Source of the DNA: DASYUM01 sp036001225
GTDB taxonomy: Bacteria > Methylomirabilota > Methylomirabilia > Rokubacteriales > DASRDR01
DNA: 20,309 nucleotides
NCBI GenBank assembly: GCA_036001225.1
Contig: DASYUM010000261.1
Location: 1 to 20,309 of the forward strand
Direction of reading: 5' to 3'
Each line of letters opens with the position of its first letter. Position 1 is the stretch's first letter. Positions 1 to 8,203 of the stretch are shown here, piece after piece. The translations under genes and the position numbers were made by a program. The notes beneath the pieces are model-generated. The model was given only the letters and a program-made list of their open reading frames with translations. It was not told where the DNA came from and did not search any database.

Positions 1-2842
1 TCGGCTGCCAGACCGGCAGGTGCTTGTCCCGGCACGCCTCCAGACTCCGCTCGAGGGGCGAGACCGCGGCCTCGAGGTGCCCGCGGCGGGCGGCGACGAG
101 GCCGGCCAGCGTCCAGGCGATCGCCTGGCTGTAGGCGTGCCGGGTCGTGTCGGCCACCTTCTGGGCGCGGAGCACGTAGCCCTGGGCCTGATCGAACTGG
201 CCGACCTCGGCGAGCGCGAAGGCGAGCCAGGCGGCCGACCCCACGTAGGCGATGGTGTCGCGCGCGACCAGGTCTCCCTCCGCCGCCCCCTCCAGTGTGG
301 CCAGGTTCTGGGCCAGGATGGCCTCGGCCAGCCGGTGCCGGCCCTGAGCGTGGTAGCAGTGGCCGATGTAGCGGCGGGCGAGCGCCTGAAGGCCGAGGTC
401 CCCGCGCGCCTCGCCGATCGCCAGGCAGCGTTGCCCGTACTCCAGGGCGCGCTCGGGCTCGCCTTTCAGGTAGTGATAGTTGATGAGGTAGGTGTAGACG
501 CCGGCCAGCCGCGGCTCGTCGCCGAGATCGCGGGCCATCCGCTCGGCCTCGTGGGAGAGGCTCTGCACCTCCGGCAGCCGCCCGAGCTGGAGGAGGAGCG
601 GCCGCAGCTCGCCTCGGATATCGATCCCTTCCTCGCTCGTCTCCCGCGTCGGGGGGCGGTGCTTCAACGCGGCCAGGGCCTGCTCCAGGGAGGCGACCGC
701 CTCCTGGTTGGCCGACCGCTCGGCGGCCCGGGCCGCGGCCTGGCGGAGGTAGGCGACCGCCTTCTCCCACTGCTCGCCCTGGAAGGCGTGATGGGCGAGC
801 CGGTCGAACTGGTCGCCCAGCCGGTCCGGATACAGCGTCTCGATCGCCTCCAGGATCCGCGCGTGGAGCGCCCGCCGCCGCTCCCTGAGCAAGCTGCCAT
901 AGGCGACGTCGTGGGTGAGCGCGTGCTTGAAGGTGTACTCCAGCTCGGGAAAGAGGCTGGTCTCGTAGAGGAACTCGCCGGCCTGGAGCTGGGTGATTCG
1001 CCGGCGGAGGTCCTCCTCGTTCATGTCGGCGATCGCCTGGAGGAGCGAAAACGGGACGTCCCGCCCGATCACGGAGGCACCCTGGAGGAGGCGCTTCTCT
1101 TCGGGCGGCAGCCGGTCGATCCGAGCCGCCAGCACCGCCTGCACCGTCGCCGGCACGTCGACCGCCGGCAGCGGCTTGGCTAACCGATAGGCGCCGGTTC
1201 CGACCAGCACCTGGGTCTCCACCAGGCGGCGGACGCTCTCCTCCAGGAAAAAGGGGTTGCCTTCCGTCCGCTCGATGAGCAGACGCTTGAGCGGCGCGAG
1301 GTGGGTGTCGTCGCCGAGCAGGCTGGACAGAAAAGCCTCGGCGTTGTCGGGCGCCAACGGGTCGATGGGGAGCTGGGTGTAGTAGGTCCGGTTGCCCCAG
1401 CCGTGCTGGTACTCGGGACGGTAGCTGACGAGGAGCAGCAGCCGCGCGATCGGCAGCGTGTCCACCACCGTGTCGAGGATGGCCTGCGTCTCGGTGTCGA
1501 TCCACTGCAGGCTTTCCAGCATGATCAGCACCGGCTGCCGGCGGCTCTCGTCGAGGAGCAGCCGCTTGACCGCGTCCAGCGTGCGGCTCCGGCGTCGCGG
1601 GGGTTCCAGGCCGTGGAGGGGATCGTCCTCGGGCAGGGCGTCGAGCAGCCAGAGGAGCGACGGGACGGCCTCCTTGAGCCGGCCCTCGAGGGCGAGGACC
1701 TTGGCCGTCACCTTGTCGCGGACGGCCGCCGGCGCCTCCCGCTCCTCGGTCTGGAAATAGGCGCGGAGAAGCGCGATGACCGCCGAGTACGGGGTCGGCG
1801 CCAGATAGGAGACCGCGCTCGCCTCCAGCACGAGCCAGTCGCGGAGCCACGGGGAGCGTGAGAACTCCGAGATCAGCCGGGTCTTGCCCACCCCGGGCTC
1901 GCCGACGACGGCGACGAGCTGGCCGTGGCCGGCGCCGGCCTGCTCCACGGCCCGGCGGAGCCGCTCGATCTCCGCCTCCCGGCCGACGAAGGGGCTGAGG
2001 CCCTGCCGGGCGCCGAGCGCCTGCAGCCGCGACCGTACCGGCTGGGCGCCCACCAGCTCGTAGACCTCGATCGGCCCCTCCAGCCCTCGCACCGGGATGC
2101 GGCCGAGGGACTTGGCCTGGATGTGGGCCTCGGCCTGAGCCAGGGTGGCGGTGGTGATCAGGATCGAACCCGGCTTGGCCATCTGCTCCATGCGCGCGGC
2201 CAGGTGCGTCGTCTGCCCGACCGCGATGTAGTCGAGGTGCAGGCCGCTGTCGATCGAGCGGACGACGACCTCGCCGGAGTTCAGCCCGACCCGGATCTGG
2301 ACCGGGACCCCGTGGCTCCGCTGGACCTCGTCCCCGTAGCGGGTGACGCTCTCCTGCATGCGGAGGGCGGCGTAGCAGGCCCGCACGGCGTGATCCTCGT
2401 GGGCGAGGGGAGCGCCGAAGAGGGCCATGATCCCGTCCCCCATCACCTGGTTGACCGTCCCCTCGTAATGGTGGACGGCCTCCATCATCCGGCCCAATAC
2501 CGGGTGGAGGAGCTGCCGCGCCTCTTCGGGATCGCGGTCGGCCAGCAGTTCCATCGAGCTCTTGAGGTCGGCAAAGAGCACGGTGACGTGTTTGCGCTCC
2601 CCCTCCAGCGCGCTCCGCGAGGTGAGGATGCGCTCGGCGAGGTGCTTGGGGGTGTAGGTCTCGGGGGACGGCGGCGTGGTGACGGGTCCGCCGCTGAGCA
2701 CGGTGCCACACCGGTCGCAGAACTTGCTGCCCGGCTCGATGAGGCTGGCGCAGGCCGGACAAGCGCTCGCGAAGCGCGTGCCGCACTCGCGGCAGAACTG
2801 CGCGCCGTCGCGGTTTTGCGCCTCGCAGCGGGGACACTTCAC
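1..2842 (-). CDS. Zinc-ribbon / class III cyclase / AAA ATPase / TPR regulator (partial, 3' end outside window)
   Basis: The reading frame runs open on the minus strand from a GTG at 2842 to the window edge (about 947 codons), so the C-terminus is missing. The GTG has a GGAGG seven bases upstream. Order of domains: two zinc ribbons (Cys 3, 6, 17, 20 and 28, 31, 42, 45); a class III adenylate/guanylate cyclase domain at about 85-265 with both metal-binding aspartates (LFADLKSS, D92; MGDGIMALFG, D136); an AAA/NB-ARC-like ATPase with Walker A GEPGVGKT at 314-321; then a long alpha-helical region that looks like TPR repeats. This architecture is known as a large cytosolic signalling protein that may make cAMP or act as a nucleotide-gated regulator. 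The usual transition-state Asn of the cyclase (G..VN.AAR) is His213 here (GQTTHLAARM), so cyclase activity is uncertain. No target is evident from the neighbours. Confidence 0.9.
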   Translation of the reverse strand, partial: MKCPRCEAQNRDGAQFCRECGTRFASACPACASLIEPGSKFCDRCGTVLSGGPVTTPPSPETYTPKHLAERILTSRSALEGERKHVTVLFADLKSSMELLADRDPEEARQLLHPVLGRMMEAVHHYEGTVNQVMGDGIMALFGAPLAHEDHAVRACYAALRMQESVTRYGDEVQRSHGVPVQIRVGLNSGEVVVRSIDSGLHLDYIAVGQTTHLAARMEQMAKPGSILITTATLAQAEAHIQAKSLGRIPVRGLEGPIEVYELVGAQPVRSRLQALGARQGLSPFVGREAEIERLRRAVEQAGAGHGQLVAVVGEPGVGKTRLISEFSRSPWLRDWLVLEASAVSYLAPTPYSAVIALLRAYFQTEEREAPAAVRDKVTAKVLALEGRLKEAVPSLLWLLDALPEDDPLHGLEPPRRRSRTLDAVKRLLLDESRRQPVLIMLESLQWIDTETQAILDTVVDTLPIARLLLLVSYRPEYQHGWGNRTYYTQLPIDPLAPDNAEAFLSSLLGDDTHLAPLKRLLIERTEGNPFFLEESVRRLVETQVLVGTGAYRLAKPLPAVDVPATVQAVLAARIDRLPPEEKRLLQGASVIGRDVPFSLLQAIADMNEEDLRRRITQLQAGEFLYETSLFPELEYTFKHALTHDVAYGSLLRERRRALHARILEAIETLYPDRLGDQFDRLAHHAFQGEQWEKAVAYLRQAAARAAERSANQEAVASLEQALAALKHRPPTRETSEEGIDIRGELRPLLLQLGRLPEVQSLSHEAERMARDLGDEPRLAGVYTYLINYHYLKGEPERALEYGQRCLAIGEARGDLGLQALARRYIGHCYHAQGRHRLAEAILAQNLATLEGAAEGDLVARDTIAYVGSAAWLAFALAEVGQFDQAQGYVLRAQKVADTTRHAYSQAIAWTLAGLVAARRGHLEAAVSPLERSLEACRDKHLPVWQP

Positions 2843-2879
2843 GTGGCGACCTCCGGGCTCGGCTCGGCCGTAGCGAACG

Positions 2880-2908
2880 AGTCTAGCCCGGAGGCTGCGT
2901 GGAATCAA
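2880..2908 (-). promoter_or_regulatory. Candidate sigma70-type promoter of the cyclase gene
   Basis: On the minus strand TTGATT (2903-2908) is followed after exactly 17 bases by TAGACT (2880-2885), about 38 bases upstream of the GTG start. The match to consensus is 4/6 in each box. Found by eye, with no experimental support. Confidence 0.4.
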
Positions 2909-2915
2909 GGCGTGG

Positions 2916-2945
2916 TTGACGTCTCCGGCGCGCCCGGCGTACAGT
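2916..2945 (+). promoter_or_regulatory. Candidate sigma70-type promoter of the secreted paralog pair
   Basis: TTGACG (2916-2921), 18-base spacer, TACAGT (2940-2945), about 28 bases before the ATG at 2974. Its -35 box lies 7 bases from the -35 box of the divergent cyclase promoter, so the two transcripts would start back to back in the 131-bp gap. Confidence 0.45.
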
Positions 2946-2973
2946 CCGGGCACGACGCCCTGGGGGGGATGAC

Positions 2974-4053
2974 ATGCGCCTCTGGCAGACGACCGCGCTG
3001 GCGACCCTGTGCCTGTGGCTGGTAGGGGATTCCCCCGCCGACGCCCAGCCGCGGGCCGGCTCCCCGGCCCCGGGTGCGGCTCCCCTCGGCCGCGCCGAGC
3101 TACCGGTGTGGCAGGTGGGAGACGAGTGGACGTATCGCTGGGAAAGTGAGCGTGGCAAGGGGACCTTCACCTGGGTCGTCGTGCGGGAGGAGGTCGTGAA
3201 CGGGGAGGCCGAGTACGTGACGGTGAGCGGCGCCCGGGAGACGTACCGGCGGAGGTCCGATCTCGCGTTTCGCCTGACCATGCTCGATGGAAAGGTGGAG
3301 GAGCGTGCCACCCCGCCCACCCGGAACTACATGTGGCCGCTGACCGTCGGCAAGAGCTGGGAGTACTCCTATACCCGCGAGCGGCCGCTCGAGCGTGTGA
3401 CCGACGAGCTGATCATGGCCGTCGTCGTCGAGCGGGAGGAGACGGTCACCGTGCCGGCCGGCACCTTCCCGACCTTCAAGCTCGTCTACCGGAACACCCG
3501 GACGCGCACGGTCGTCGGCGAGTGGTGGTACGCCCCCGCGGTCAAGTCGTTCGTCCGCCAGCGGTACCGGCAACCTGGCGTCGGCTTCTGGGTCGAGCGG
3601 CAGCTGGTCGCCTTCAAGCTGGCCGGTACCGTGGCGGCGGCCCCGACGCCGACGCCTCCGGTGTCACCGAGGGCGACGGTCCCCGCGCCGCCGAGCCCGG
3701 CACCGGCAAGCCCGAGCCCGCCGACCCCGCCCGCGGCCGCGGCGCCGGCCCGGCCGGGCAGCGCGCGCGCCGAGTTCACCCACAAGGTCACCTACCGGGT
3801 GACCGGCACGGCGCACGAGGCCAGCGTCACCTACCGCAACCCCAAAGGTGGCACCCAGCAGACGGCCGGGCGCCTCCCGTGGGAGGTCACCTTCGATTCG
3901 CGGGCGGGGACCTTCCTCTACGTCTCGGCGCAGAACCAGGGCGCGAGCGGCTCGGTGAGCTGCGACATCCTAGTCGACGGCGAAGTCAAGACGACCGCGA
4001 CCTCGACCGGCGCGTACGTGATCGCGGAGTGTAGTGAGGCCAACGAACCCTAA
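2974..4053 (+). CDS. Secreted protein with MmpS-like C-terminal domain, paralog 1
   Basis: 359 residues. The ATG follows a run of seven G (2962-2968) that can act as ribosome binding site. Residues 1-25 form a signal peptide ending near DAQ. Residues of about 42-215 are a beta-rich domain (VWQVGDEWTYRW, VTVPAGTFPTFKLVYRN, GEWWYAPAVKSFVRQ) that I recognise only as a DUF3108-like secreted fold. A Pro/Ala/Ser linker at about 218-262 follows. The last ~95 residues (VTYRVTGTAHEASVTYRN, LPWEVTF, SVSCDILVDGEVK, ECSE) resemble the soluble domain of mycobacterial MmpS proteins, including two cysteines that could pair. MmpS proteins partner RND transporters, but no transporter gene is nearby, so the role is unknown. 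It is likely periplasmic or extracellular. A closely related copy follows 68 bases downstream. Confidence 0.8.
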   Translation: MRLWQTTALATLCLWLVGDSPADAQPRAGSPAPGAAPLGRAELPVWQVGDEWTYRWESERGKGTFTWVVVREEVVNGEAEYVTVSGARETYRRRSDLAFRLTMLDGKVEERATPPTRNYMWPLTVGKSWEYSYTRERPLERVTDELIMAVVVEREETVTVPAGTFPTFKLVYRNTRTRTVVGEWWYAPAVKSFVRQRYRQPGVGFWVERQLVAFKLAGTVAAAPTPTPPVSPRATVPAPPSPAPASPSPPTPPAAAAPARPGSARAEFTHKVTYRVTGTAHEASVTYRNPKGGTQQTAGRLPWEVTFDSRAGTFLYVSAQNQGASGSVSCDILVDGEVKTTATSTGAYVIAECSEANEP

Positions 4054-4121
4054 CGCCGGGCGACCTGCGTCGCCCGGGTCAGCCGGCGGGGTCGGGGGCA
4101 CGCGTGCAGGACGTAGCCTGA

Positions 4122-5252
4122 ATGAGTACGCGCCTCTGGCTGTTGATGACCGGGCTGGTGACCCTGTGCCTGTGGCCGGTCGGGGACTCCCTCATCGGCG
4201 CCCAGCCGGCTGCCACATCCCCGGGCTCTGGCGCGTCTCCCCTCGGCCACGCCGACCGGCCGCTCTGGCAGGTCGGAGACCAGTGGACGTATCGCTGGGA
4301 GAGTCCGCGGGGGAAGGGGACCTTCACCTGGGTCGTCGAGCGGGAAGAGGTCGTGGACGGCGTGGACGATTACGTGACGGTGAGCGGCCCCCGGGAGACC
4401 TACTGGCGGAAATCCGACCTCGGGTTTCATCGGACCACACTGCAGGGGAAGGTCGAGGAGCAGGCCCGCCCGCCCCTGCTGAGTTACTCGTGGCCGCTGA
4501 CCCCCGGAAAGAGGTGGGAGTCCAGCTATACGCGAGAGCGGCCGCTCGAGGGCCAGAGCGATGAGCTCACCATCGCGGTCATCGTCGAGCGGGAAGAGAC
4601 AGTCACCGTCCCCGCCGGCACCTTCCCGACCTTCAAGCTCGTCTACCGGAACAAGCGGACGCGCCTGGTCGTCGGCGAGTGGTGGTACGCCCCGGCGGTC
4701 AAGTCATTCGTCCGCCAGCAGATCCGGCGGGGCGGCGGCGGAGGTCGCGGCGGCGGGGGGGGCCGCAGCAGCGCCGGGTACGTCGAGCTGCGGGAGCTGG
4801 TGGCCTTCAAGCCAGCTGGACCCGTGGCGACACCGGCCGCCCCGCCGCCGATGCCGCCGGCGTCACCGAGCCCGATGGTCCCCGCGCCGCTGAGTCCGGC
4901 GGCGGCCAGCCCGAGCCCGCCGGCACCGCCCGCGGCCGCGGCGCCGGCCCAGCCGGGCGGCGCGCGCGCCGAGGTCACCAACAAGGTCACCTACCGGGTG
5001 ACGGGAACCGCTCACGAAGCCAGCGTCACCTACCGCAACAATATGGGCGGTACCCAGCAGACGGTCGGGCGCATCCCCTGGGAGATCACCTTCGATTCGC
5101 GGGCGGGGAACTTCCTCTACGTCTCGGCGCAGAACCAGGGGGCGAGCGGCTCGGTGAGCTGCGACATCCTGGTCGACGGCGAGGTCAAGACGACCGCGAC
5201 CTCGACCGGGGCCTACGTCATCGCGGAGTGTAGCGAAGCCAACGAGCCCTGA
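4122..5252 (+). CDS. Secreted protein with MmpS-like C-terminal domain, paralog 2
   Basis: 376 residues, a tandem duplicate of the preceding gene and probably co-transcribed with it. The ATG at 4122 is preferred over an in-frame ATG at 4146 because its N-terminus (MSTRLW) aligns with the MRLW start of paralog 1. An AGGA lies about 10 bases upstream. It has the same layout: signal peptide ending near GAQ, beta-rich domain, Pro/Ala linker, MmpS-like C-terminal domain. The last 30 residues are identical in the two proteins (DNA differs only at scattered third positions). The main difference is a glycine-rich insertion after SFVRQQIRR, encoded by a GGC-rich tract around 4727-4765 that includes eight consecutive G (4755-4762). 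Function unknown. Confidence 0.8.
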   Translation: MSTRLWLLMTGLVTLCLWPVGDSLIGAQPAATSPGSGASPLGHADRPLWQVGDQWTYRWESPRGKGTFTWVVEREEVVDGVDDYVTVSGPRETYWRKSDLGFHRTTLQGKVEEQARPPLLSYSWPLTPGKRWESSYTRERPLEGQSDELTIAVIVEREETVTVPAGTFPTFKLVYRNKRTRLVVGEWWYAPAVKSFVRQQIRRGGGGGRGGGGGRSSAGYVELRELVAFKPAGPVATPAAPPPMPPASPSPMVPAPLSPAAASPSPPAPPAAAAPAQPGGARAEVTNKVTYRVTGTAHEASVTYRNNMGGTQQTVGRIPWEITFDSRAGNFLYVSAQNQGASGSVSCDILVDGEVKTTATSTGAYVIAECSEANEP

Positions 5253-5270
5253 ACCTGATGAGGCGGCGAC

Positions 5271-6314
5271 TCAGTCGCCGCCGGCGGCGCGAATCCGCAG
5301 AATGCGACCGGTGTCCTCGGCCACGAAGATCGCGCCCGCGGCCACGGTGACGGCGGCCGGGCGCGCCAGCCCCTCGATGAGGCGGTGGACGGTCCCATCC
5401 CGGGTCACTCGGACGAGGCGCCCGCCCAGGTAGTCCACCGCGTAGAGGTCGCCGTCGCCGTCCACCGCGACGACCCGGCCGGCCGGGACGATCCGGGCCA
5501 CCGGCGTGATCGTGCCGTCCAGCCGGAGCCGGTCGATGCGGCCGCCCGACCCGCTCAGGATGAGGTCGCCCCCCGCCAGCGCCAGCACACCGCCCTCGTA
5601 CCGGCCGAGCTGGGCGCCGGCCTCCCGCAGCCGGCGCGGCGGGAAGACCGGGATCGCGTGCTCGATGTTGCGGGGCGCGGGCCGCGGCTCGTCCACCCGC
5701 AGGCGGTAGAGCAGCGGGCCGACGTAGCGCTCGCCGTCGCCGAACCAGTCGCGGGGCGGGCCAGCATCCCGATCGGCGACCAGACTCCGGCCGCTCGCAT
5801 CGAGGACGAGGAGGCGAGCCTCGCCGTCGAAAGAAAGCGCCTTGGTGTCGGCCAGCCGGTTCAGGCCGCGAGCGTACAGACTCGCCTGTCCGGTCGGCGA
5901 CACGCGGAAGATGTGCCGGCCCGACTGCTCGGCGACGAAGAGCTCCCCGGTCGTCGGATGCCGGGCCAGGCTGCCGGGACGAAAGCGGGCGGGATCCGGC
6001 GAGAACGGGATCCCGATCGTCGGCAGGGTGGCCGCCGGGACCGGATCCGAGCCGGCGATGGACAGTCGCATCAGCGTGCCCGCCTCGTCGCTCCGCCCGG
6101 TCTGGCTGAGGACCCAGAGCCCGTCCGGCGGGTCGACCGCGAGATCCTGGGGGAGCCGGAAGCCGACCCCGAGGACCTCGACCCGATAGCCCTCGGGAAC
6201 CCGGAGGGTCGGCCCTGCTCGGAGCGAGGCCCCGCTCCAGTCCTGGGCGACGCCCGCCGCCGGGACGAGCCCCAGGAGCAGGACGATGACGCCCCGGCCG
6301 ACGGCGGGCCTCAC
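5271..6314 (-). CDS. Secreted beta-propeller (NHL/SMP-30-like) protein
   Basis: 347 residues from the GTG at 6314, which overlaps the TGA of the upstream gene in a GTGA motif. That overlap and the signal peptide starting there (VIVLLLGLVPAAGVAQ) favour this start over the longer in-frame extension to 6437. The mature part is made of repeated blade-like strands: PQDLAVDPPDGLWVLSQTG, RHPTTGELFVAEQSGRHIFRV, GGDLILSGSGGRIDRLRLDG, GRVVAVDGDGDLYAVDYLGG, AVTVAAGAIFVAEDTGRIL. These are typical of six-bladed NHL/SMP-30/glucose-sorbosone-like propellers. Probably periplasmic. The sequence does not tell whether it is an enzyme or a binding scaffold. It is translationally coupled to the DUF6125-like gene. 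Confidence 0.8.
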   Translation of the reverse strand: MRPAVGRGVIVLLLGLVPAAGVAQDWSGASLRAGPTLRVPEGYRVEVLGVGFRLPQDLAVDPPDGLWVLSQTGRSDEAGTLMRLSIAGSDPVPAATLPTIGIPFSPDPARFRPGSLARHPTTGELFVAEQSGRHIFRVSPTGQASLYARGLNRLADTKALSFDGEARLLVLDASGRSLVADRDAGPPRDWFGDGERYVGPLLYRLRVDEPRPAPRNIEHAIPVFPPRRLREAGAQLGRYEGGVLALAGGDLILSGSGGRIDRLRLDGTITPVARIVPAGRVVAVDGDGDLYAVDYLGGRLVRVTRDGTVHRLIEGLARPAAVTVAAGAIFVAEDTGRILRIRAAGGD

Positions 6315-6910
6315 GGCGCCGCGCCGGTGGCCTTGCCGTCTCGCGCCGACCGTCGCACGACGTAGCGACAGGGGCGCCCTTCGACCGGCTCGCGGGCCAC
6401 CGCGTAGCGATACCGCGCGCTCAGGACCTCCCCCCACGCCCGTTGGCGCTCGAGCCAGCCGCGGCAGGGCGGGTACTCGCCGGGGGCCAGGTGGCCGTAG
6501 CCACTCCGCTCGGCGACGGACTCGCCCAGGCAGCGAGCGTTCTCCACCACGAGGGTATCCGCGTCAACCACGGTGTGGGTCTGGACCAGCCGGCCGATCC
6601 CGCCGAAGAGGTGCCAGGCCAGGCGGTACCACTCCGCGACCTGCTCCACGGTGTCGAGCGACGCGAGGCCGGTCACCCGCTTGAACTCGCGGAGCTCGAT
6701 GCGCGCGATGCTGGCGATGGCCTGCTCGTTGAGCCGCATGGCGTCGGCCAGCCCGACCCGGGCCGCGGCCTTGAGGAACCACTGGCCGTCGTGGCTGCGC
6801 CAGCAGGTGGAGGTCAGCTCGACGAGGCGGTCGGCGTCCAGCCCGAACGGATACCGCCGCGGCTCTCCCCTCTCCCCCGAACGGGGGAGAGGGTCACGGT
6901 GAGGGGGCAC
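6311..6910 (-). CDS. DUF6125-like cytosolic protein
   Basis: 199 residues if started at GTG 6910. From about residue 24 (LDADRLVELTSTCWRSHDGQ) it resembles the DUF6125 family: an N-terminal helical HDGxWFLK segment, then a C-terminal part with scattered Cys/Trp (GEYPPCRGWLER). Family function is not known; a link to L-2-amino-thiazoline-4-carboxylate hydrolase-like folds has been suggested for relatives. The first ~20 residues (PPHRDPLPRSGERG) are simply the translation of a palindromic intergenic repeat at 6868-6893. No in-frame ATG or TTG occurs between the repeat and the conserved region. The true start is therefore either the GTG before the repeat or a rare CTG at 6841. It starts 12 bases after the aminotransferase stop and its own stop overlaps the propeller start. 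Confidence 0.65.
   Translation of the reverse strand: MPPHRDPLPRSGERGEPRRYPFGLDADRLVELTSTCWRSHDGQWFLKAAARVGLADAMRLNEQAIASIARIELREFKRVTGLASLDTVEQVAEWYRLAWHLFGGIGRLVQTHTVVDADTLVVENARCLGESVAERSGYGHLAPGEYPPCRGWLERQRAWGEVLSARYRYAVAREPVEGRPCRYVVRRSARDGKATGAAP
6868..6893. repeat. Palindromic repeat (11-bp stem), copy 1
   Basis: CCCTCTCCCCC (6868-6878), loop GAAC, GGGGGAGAGGG (6883-6893), followed by GTCACGGTGAGGGGG. The stem is perfect. The flank ...GAGAGGGT.A.GGTGAGGG is shared with the element at 16845-16877. In many genomes this type of element is seen as spurious peptides like PSPQPSP or PHPNPLPR. Confidence 0.75.
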
Positions 6911-6922
6911 GCGCCGGCCCGG

Positions 6923-8149
6923 CTACGGGGATTCCGCGTCGAACACCGCTTGCGCTGCCGCCAGCGCCTCGCCGGTGTCGGCCTTGTGGCCGAGGTCGCG
7001 GAGGGCCATGCCGAGCGCCGACAGCGTCGGGAGGACGTAGAGCGGGCTGGCCGTGATCCCCATCGTGCCGACCCGCAGGGCCCCTTCCCGCATCTTGTCC
7101 ACGCCGATGCCGGTGGAGATGAGGATGCCGTAGGCGTCGCGCATTCGCCGGACCACGGCCGGCGCCGCGATCCCCGCCGGCGTCCGGAAGCACGAGACCG
7201 TGTCGGAGGCGAGGGCCGGCTCGCCGAAGAGGTCGAGCTTGAGCCCGGCCAGCCCGGCCCGGAACGCCTTCCCGGCGATCCGGTGGCGGCGGACCCGATG
7301 CGGCACCCCTTCCTCCAGGATCATCTTGGCCGCTTCCCGCAGCGCCTGGCTGAGGTGGGTCGGCATCGAGACCGGTTGGTTGCGCCGGCCGCCTGCGGGG
7401 ACACCCCCCCCGCGCGAGGCCGGCACCCACTGCCGCTTCCAGCGGATCAGGTCGTACGCATAGGATACCGGCTTGCGCGTCCGCCGCTCCATCGCCTCGA
7501 AGGCCCGGGGGGAGACCGACACCACGGCCAACCCGAGGGGCATGGCCAGGCACTTCTGGGAGCCGGTCATGTTGACGTCCACGCTCCAGGCATCGGTCTG
7601 GACGTCGAGTCCGGCCAGCGAGGAGACGGTATCGACCAGGTAGAGGGCGCCGTGGCGGCGGCCGATCTCGCCCACGGCCGCTGCCGGATAGGTGACGCCG
7701 GTCGAGGTCTCGTTGTGGACCAGGGTGACGATCTTCGGACGGGATTGCGCGACTGTCTTCTCGAGGGCCTCGAGGTCGAGAGGCCGGCCCCACTCGACGG
7801 AAAACGGCGTCACCGTCGCCCCGGCGCGCTCCATCACCTCCTGCATCATGGCCCCGAACACCCCGGCCACCACGACCACCACGCGGTCGCCCGCCTCCAC
7901 CAGCGACACCGCCGCGGCCTCGAGCCCGGTGCGACCCGAGCCCGGCATTGCGATGACCTCGCCGGTGGTCTGGAACACCTGGCGCAGGTCGAGGCAGGCC
8001 GGCTCCAGGATCTCCTCGTCGAACGGCGGCTCGTACTGGATCATCGGCGGCTGGGTCATCGCCCGGATCACCCGCCAGGGAACTTCGGTGGGGCCGGGGA
8101 CCATGAGGATCGGCCGGTCGAGGCCGCGCATCCAGTGCTGCTGGCTCAC
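6923..8149 (-). CDS. Class V PLP aminotransferase, alanine-glyoxylate/serine-pyruvate type
   Basis: 408 residues. I chose the GTG at 8149 because AAAGGAG lies 6-7 bases upstream; the 16 extra residues back to 8197 include that Shine-Dalgarno. The N-terminus has the family signature (RPILMVPGPTEVP). PLP-binding elements are seen in order: the MPGSGRTGLEAA loop at 68-79 that holds the phosphate, D173 in LVDTVSS, and K199 in MTGSQKCLA, the Schiff-base lysine. The family transfers an amino group from Ala, Ser, Asp or ureidoglycine to glyoxylate or pyruvate. Which donor is used here cannot be read from the sequence. Cytosolic. It lies 54 bases after the LAB_N gene and just before the DUF6125-like gene, so the three are probably one transcript. 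Confidence 0.9.
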   Translation of the reverse strand: MSQQHWMRGLDRPILMVPGPTEVPWRVIRAMTQPPMIQYEPPFDEEILEPACLDLRQVFQTTGEVIAMPGSGRTGLEAAAVSLVEAGDRVVVVVAGVFGAMMQEVMERAGATVTPFSVEWGRPLDLEALEKTVAQSRPKIVTLVHNETSTGVTYPAAAVGEIGRRHGALYLVDTVSSLAGLDVQTDAWSVDVNMTGSQKCLAMPLGLAVVSVSPRAFEAMERRTRKPVSYAYDLIRWKRQWVPASRGGGVPAGGRRNQPVSMPTHLSQALREAAKMILEEGVPHRVRRHRIAGKAFRAGLAGLKLDLFGEPALASDTVSCFRTPAGIAAPAVVRRMRDAYGILISTGIGVDKMREGALRVGTMGITASPLYVLPTLSALGMALRDLGHKADTGEALAAAQAVFDAESP

Positions 8150-8203
8150 TCGTGTCTCCTTTGTCGAAGGGAACGGACTCGCGGAAACGTCACACATTGT
8201 AGC

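Noticed and set aside
20..3025. Several plus-strand open frames (387, 186, 366 codons)
   Set aside because: All are antisense to the cyclase-AAA-TPR gene, which carries clear zinc-ribbon, cyclase and Walker A motifs on the minus strand.
6315..6437. N-terminal extension of the beta-propeller protein
   Set aside because: The GTG at 6314 overlaps the upstream stop and begins a proper signal peptide; the extension is Arg-rich and overlaps the upstream coding sequence.
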